Assembly (NCBI GenBank): GCA_047967505.1
Contig: CM106539.1
Origin: Dipteris shenzhenensis
Lineage: Eukaryota; Polypodiophyta; Polypodiopsida; Gleicheniales
DNA length: 64,000 bases
Reading direction: 5' to 3' (one strand)
Translations under genes and position numbers: made by a program
Part shown: positions 60,930-64,000 of the stretch, one piece after another
How the letters are laid out: each line of letters begins with the position of its first letter
How positions within the stretch are numbered: position 1 is the first letter of the stretch
The notes under the pieces: generated by a model
Databases searched by the model: none
What the model was told of the DNA's origin: nothing
The model's input: the letters and a program-made list of their open reading frames with translations, nothing else

Positions 60930-62440
60930 GTGAATGCCATAAGTAACAATAGTGATGAGGGTGACATTCTTTATGCCTCTATGTTTGAGCATGCTTTTCT
61001 TGTGATTAGTGATGATGCATTATCACAGAATTGGATACTAGACTCAGGAGCATCTTTCCATGTCACCCCACATAGGGAGTGGTTTATCATTTATGATGCA
61101 GGAAGGAAACGAACCGTGAGACTTGAAAATGATTACCCATGTGACATTGTTGGAGTGGGAGATATCCACTTGTCTCTTCCTAATGGTTCTATATTTGTAC
61201 TCAAGAATGTTAGGCATGTTCCAAATGTGAAAAAGAGCTAGATAAGTACGGGGCAGCTTGATGATGATGGCTATCATGTGTTTTTTGGCAACAATACATG
61301 GAAAATTAGTAAAGGGTCACTTGTGATGCTAGAGGTTCCAAGCATGGAACGTTGTACTCAATGCATTTGTCAAACATAAGAGATACTGTAATCAATGTGA
61401 CCGAGCAGTCATCTATCTCTTTGTGGCATCGTTGGTTTGGACACATGAGCATGACAGGAATGAAGATACTTTCTGGTTTGCAGTACGTTCCCATGTTTAA
61501 TTTTTTAGATTTTAGCATGTGTGAGCATTGCATGTATGGGAAGCAAACACGGTCTTCACATAACAAATCTTTGGGCAAGAAGAGGCTTGAACCATTGGAG
61601 TTGGTTCATAGTGATGTGTGTGGATCTATGCCTACTGTCTCATTGGGTGGTGCTTCTTACTTTGCTACTTTCATTGATGATGCTACACGAAATGTGTGGG
61701 TCTATCCTCTTTGGAAGAAGAGTGATGTCTTTGATGCATTTCAAAAGTTCTTAGCATTTGCTGAAAATCAGTAAGTCAAGAAGCTCAAATGCTTGGACAC
61801 TGTTAATGGAGGAGAGTATACCTCTCATGCATTTAAGAATTTTTGTGAGCTATGTGGCATCAAGCGGGAGTTGACTACTCTTGAGAATCCTTCTCAGAAT
61901 GGGGTTGTTGAGAAAATGAATAGAACTATTCAAGAAAGGAATATAAGCATGCTTTCTAATGCCGGTCTACCTCATGGTTTTTAGGCTGAGTCTATCAAGA
62001 TAGTGGTACATCTTATCAATAGATCGCCTAGCAAGGAACTAGATGGGAAAGAGCCAGAAGAGGTTTGGTCAGGCAAGCCACCATCTTATGGGCATCTTCG
62101 TGTATTTGGTTGTGAAGCTTATGTTCATATCCTTTAAAAAAAACGCAGCAAGCTTGATCCAAAGTCAAGGAAGTGCATTTTTCTTGGATATGGTGATTCA
62201 GGCGAGATGGGATACCAATTGTGGAATCCAGATGCCAGGAAGATAGTACGCAGCCATGATATTATCTTTAATGAGGACAAGATGCACAAGAAGCCAGAAA
62301 AGACTGTTGAGATATGTAGAGTGGTGTTTTAAGAGGATGGGCAACCACCATATGAGAGGCATGCACAACCTGTTCCACATGATGCAAGGCATGGACAGCC
62401 CATAGATCGTGAGGTGGGAGAGCCACATCTAGGTGGACAA
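60930..62440 (+). pseudogene. copia protease and integrase (broken)
   Basis: Protease: NWILDSGASFHVTPH with the catalytic DSG intact (61030). Integrase: HHCC finger WHRWFGHMSMTGM...CEHCMYGKQ, first Asp in LVHSDVCGSM, third-residue block SQNGVVEKMNRT with Glu intact. The second-Asp block reads LDTVNGGEY where active elements have an Asp before NGGEY, so this residue is lost. Stops: TAG 61239, TAA 61772, TAG 61982, TAA 62135, TAA 62330. A frameshift lies near 61340. Confidence 0.87.
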
Positions 62441-63480
62441 CCTCAGGTTATGTAGGAAAATCAGTTGGGATAGCAAGATGCTCATGGTGAGCAAGTGTTG
62501 AGACATTCCACTAGAGTCTCATGACGTCCACAGAGATATGCTCCATCTCTAGATTATGTCATGTTGACAGATTGTGGTGAGCCTTCATGCTTTGAGGATG
62601 CTATGTCTAGGAATGACAAGCATAAGTGGGAGAAGGCTATGTAGTCAGAGATGGATTCTTTGATGAAGAATGCTACTTAGGATTTGGTTTATTTGCCCAA
62701 AGGAAAGCATGTATTGCCATGAAAATGGGTTTACAAGCTGAAGGTGTCTCCAACAGATGCATTGCCTAAGTATAAGGCAAGGTTGGTAGCCAAGGGTTTT
62801 AAGCAGGAGAAGGGTATTAACTTTGATGAGATGATCTTTTCCCAAGTGGTGAAGATGACTACCCTTCGTATAGTGCTTGCATTGGTTGCCAGAGAGGACA
62901 TGGAGCTTGTCCAAATGGATGTAAAAACAGCTTTTCTACATGGAGATCTTCATGAGAACATCTATATGCAATAGCCAAAGGGGTTTTTGTGCAGGGCAAA
63001 GAACGGATGGTATGCAAGCTTCAGAAAAGTCTTTATGGGCTGAGGTAGGCTCCTAGGGAGTGGTACCATAAGTTTGATGCATTTATGCAATCCCAAGGGT
63101 ACACATGGAGTGAGACAAATCATTGCCTCTACACAAAGAAGGCATCAGATGGTAGCCTTCTTATTTTGATTTTATATGTTGATGACATGCTTATTGCTGG
63201 GAAATCTACTTTGGATGTGGATGCCTTGAAGAAAAGGTTGCATGAGAACTTTGACATGAAGGATTTGGGTGATGCCAGTCACATACTTGGCATGAGGATT
63301 GTTCGGGATAGGAATAAGAAACTCCTTCATTTGTCACAGAAAGAGTACATTAGCAAGGTACTTGATCATTTCAATATGGAGAGGGGGAAGTCCATAAGTA
63401 CTCCGTTGCCTCCATATGTGAAACTCAGCCAAGCAGACGGCCTTAAGTTAGATGAGGATTGGGTTGAAATGGCAAAGATA
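62441..63480 (+). pseudogene. copia reverse transcriptase (broken)
   Basis: KWVYKLKVSP, ARLVAKGFKQEKGINFDE, QMDVKTAFLHGDLHENIYM, LQKSLYGLR-stop-APREWY and the catalytic YVDD (LYVDDMLIAG, 63174) are all present in order. Stops: TAG 62453, 62471, 62642, 62678, 62972, 63046 and TGA 62522, 62720. A one-base frame change lies near 62986 in a T-run. Most TAGs replace Gln codons of the family consensus (MQSEM, MQQPKGF, LRQAP), and one replaces Trp. Confidence 0.9.
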
Positions 63481-64000
63481 CCTTATGCATCCGCAATAGG
63501 AAGCTTGATGTATGCCATGGTTGCTACATGTCCAGATATTGCTTTTGCACTGGGAGCTATTAGCAAGTATATGGCAAATCCTGGCAAGAAGCACTGGGAG
63601 GCAGTGAAAGGTATCATGAGGTACTTGAATGGTACAAAGAACATATGCATTTTCTTTGGGAGGAAGGACACATCTGTTGTTGGATATGCAGATGCTAATT
63701 TTGTAGGGAATGTAGACACTAGGAGGTCTACTACAAGATATGTTTTCTCATTCGCTAGAGATGCAGTTTCATGGGTCTCTCATTTGTAGCCATGTACGGC
63801 TTTGCCTACCACTAAGGCAGAGTATGTTGCAACCACTGAGGCATGAAAGGAAGCTATATGGCTTACTCGTCTAGTGGGAGACTTGAGCATTGCAGGAGAG
63901 GTTCTAGTTTTGCACTGTGATAGTCAAAGTGCCATCCAGTTGGCACGGAATCCTGTCTTCCATGCGAAGACAAAGCATATTGATGTGAAGTATCACTTCA
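63481..64000 (+). pseudogene. copia RNase H, cut by window end
   Basis: ATCPDIAFALGAISKYM, GYADANFVGNVDTRRSTT, SWVSHL-stop-PCTALPTT, KAEYVATTEA and HCDSQSAIQLARN, with KTKHIDVKYHF at the very end. These are the copia RNase H landmarks with catalytic Asp, Glu and Asp visible. Stops: TAG 63787, TGA 63844. The polypurine tract and 3' LTR lie beyond base 64000. Confidence 0.88.

Larger units (their letters stand above)
58643..64000 (+). mobile_element. plus-strand Ty1/copia retrotransposon, 3' end outside the window
   Basis: Primer-binding site at 58781-58792, then a 1.3-kb leader, gag, protease, integrase, RT and RNase H in copia order up to the window end. The 5' LTR must end near 58778 (…CCATCA). 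A TGTTG at 58643 would give a 136-bp LTR, but without the 3' LTR this cannot be confirmed. At least 17 in-frame stops and two or more frameshifts make it inactive. Ten of the stops are TAG. Its protein wording differs from the minus-strand copia element, so the two are different families. Confidence 0.88.

Noticed and set aside
1-64000. CRISPR array
   Set aside because: No short repeats with regular unique spacers were found. The tandem repeats present are contiguous minisatellites in plant DNA.

Overview
The window is nuclear DNA of a land plant. The evidence is a spliced CHY/RING ubiquitin-ligase gene of the plant CHYR1/RZPF34/MIEL1 type, copia retrotransposons primed by initiator tRNA-Met, and abundant di- and trinucleotide repeats. 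The long introns and heavy transposon load fit a large, repeat-rich genome. I cannot name the lineage from the sequence. One run of 100 Ns (5363-5462) is a scaffold gap lying against a purine satellite.

Layout. 1-12.5 kb is mostly non-coding, with a gypsy reverse-transcriptase scrap (3.6 kb), the gap plus a GA/GGA satellite (5.4-6.4 kb) and two LINE-like scraps (7.1 and 8.1 kb). 13.0-20.4 kb holds the only clear host gene: a 12-exon CHY zinc-finger/RING E3 ligase of 299 codons, with one GC-AG intron and a 5.2-kb intron that swallowed a copia gag remnant. 25.0-31.9 kb is a complete but dead minus-strand copia element with two LTRs, a 5-bp target duplication, a primer site and a polypurine tract. 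32-41 kb has tandem repeats, a pyrimidine-rich tract, two related fold-back sequences (35.0-36.2 kb) and a tRNA-derived SINE-like head (40.0 kb). 42.0-52.9 kb is a DNA transposon described below. 58.6 kb to the end is a 5'-anchored plus-strand copia element whose 3' end lies outside the window. Its leader carries about five repeats with a ~200-bp period.

The most interesting object is the 10.9-kb element at 41989-52893, bounded by 32-bp terminal inverted repeats (31 of 32 identical). It holds four multi-exon genes ordered A> <B C> <D. Gene B encodes, in one reading frame, a full histone H3-like protein followed by a Ulp1/C48 (SUMO-protease-type) domain and an acidic Glu/Gln-rich tail. The H3 part keeps the MARTK start and an ARK motif, and its histone fold aligns to H3 without gaps. 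Gene D has an N-terminal basic helical region and a core containing GDLK and a CxxC knuckle, and is the candidate transposase. A and C are unrecognised.

Genes B, C and D are decayed. Eight of the nine internal stops I found in them are TAG, at positions where glutamine (CAG) is expected. In gene B an internal protein repeat shows CAG in one copy and TAG in the other. This fits C-to-T loss at methylated CAG sites rather than a changed genetic code. Genes B and C diverge from a control region full of tandem and palindromic repeats.
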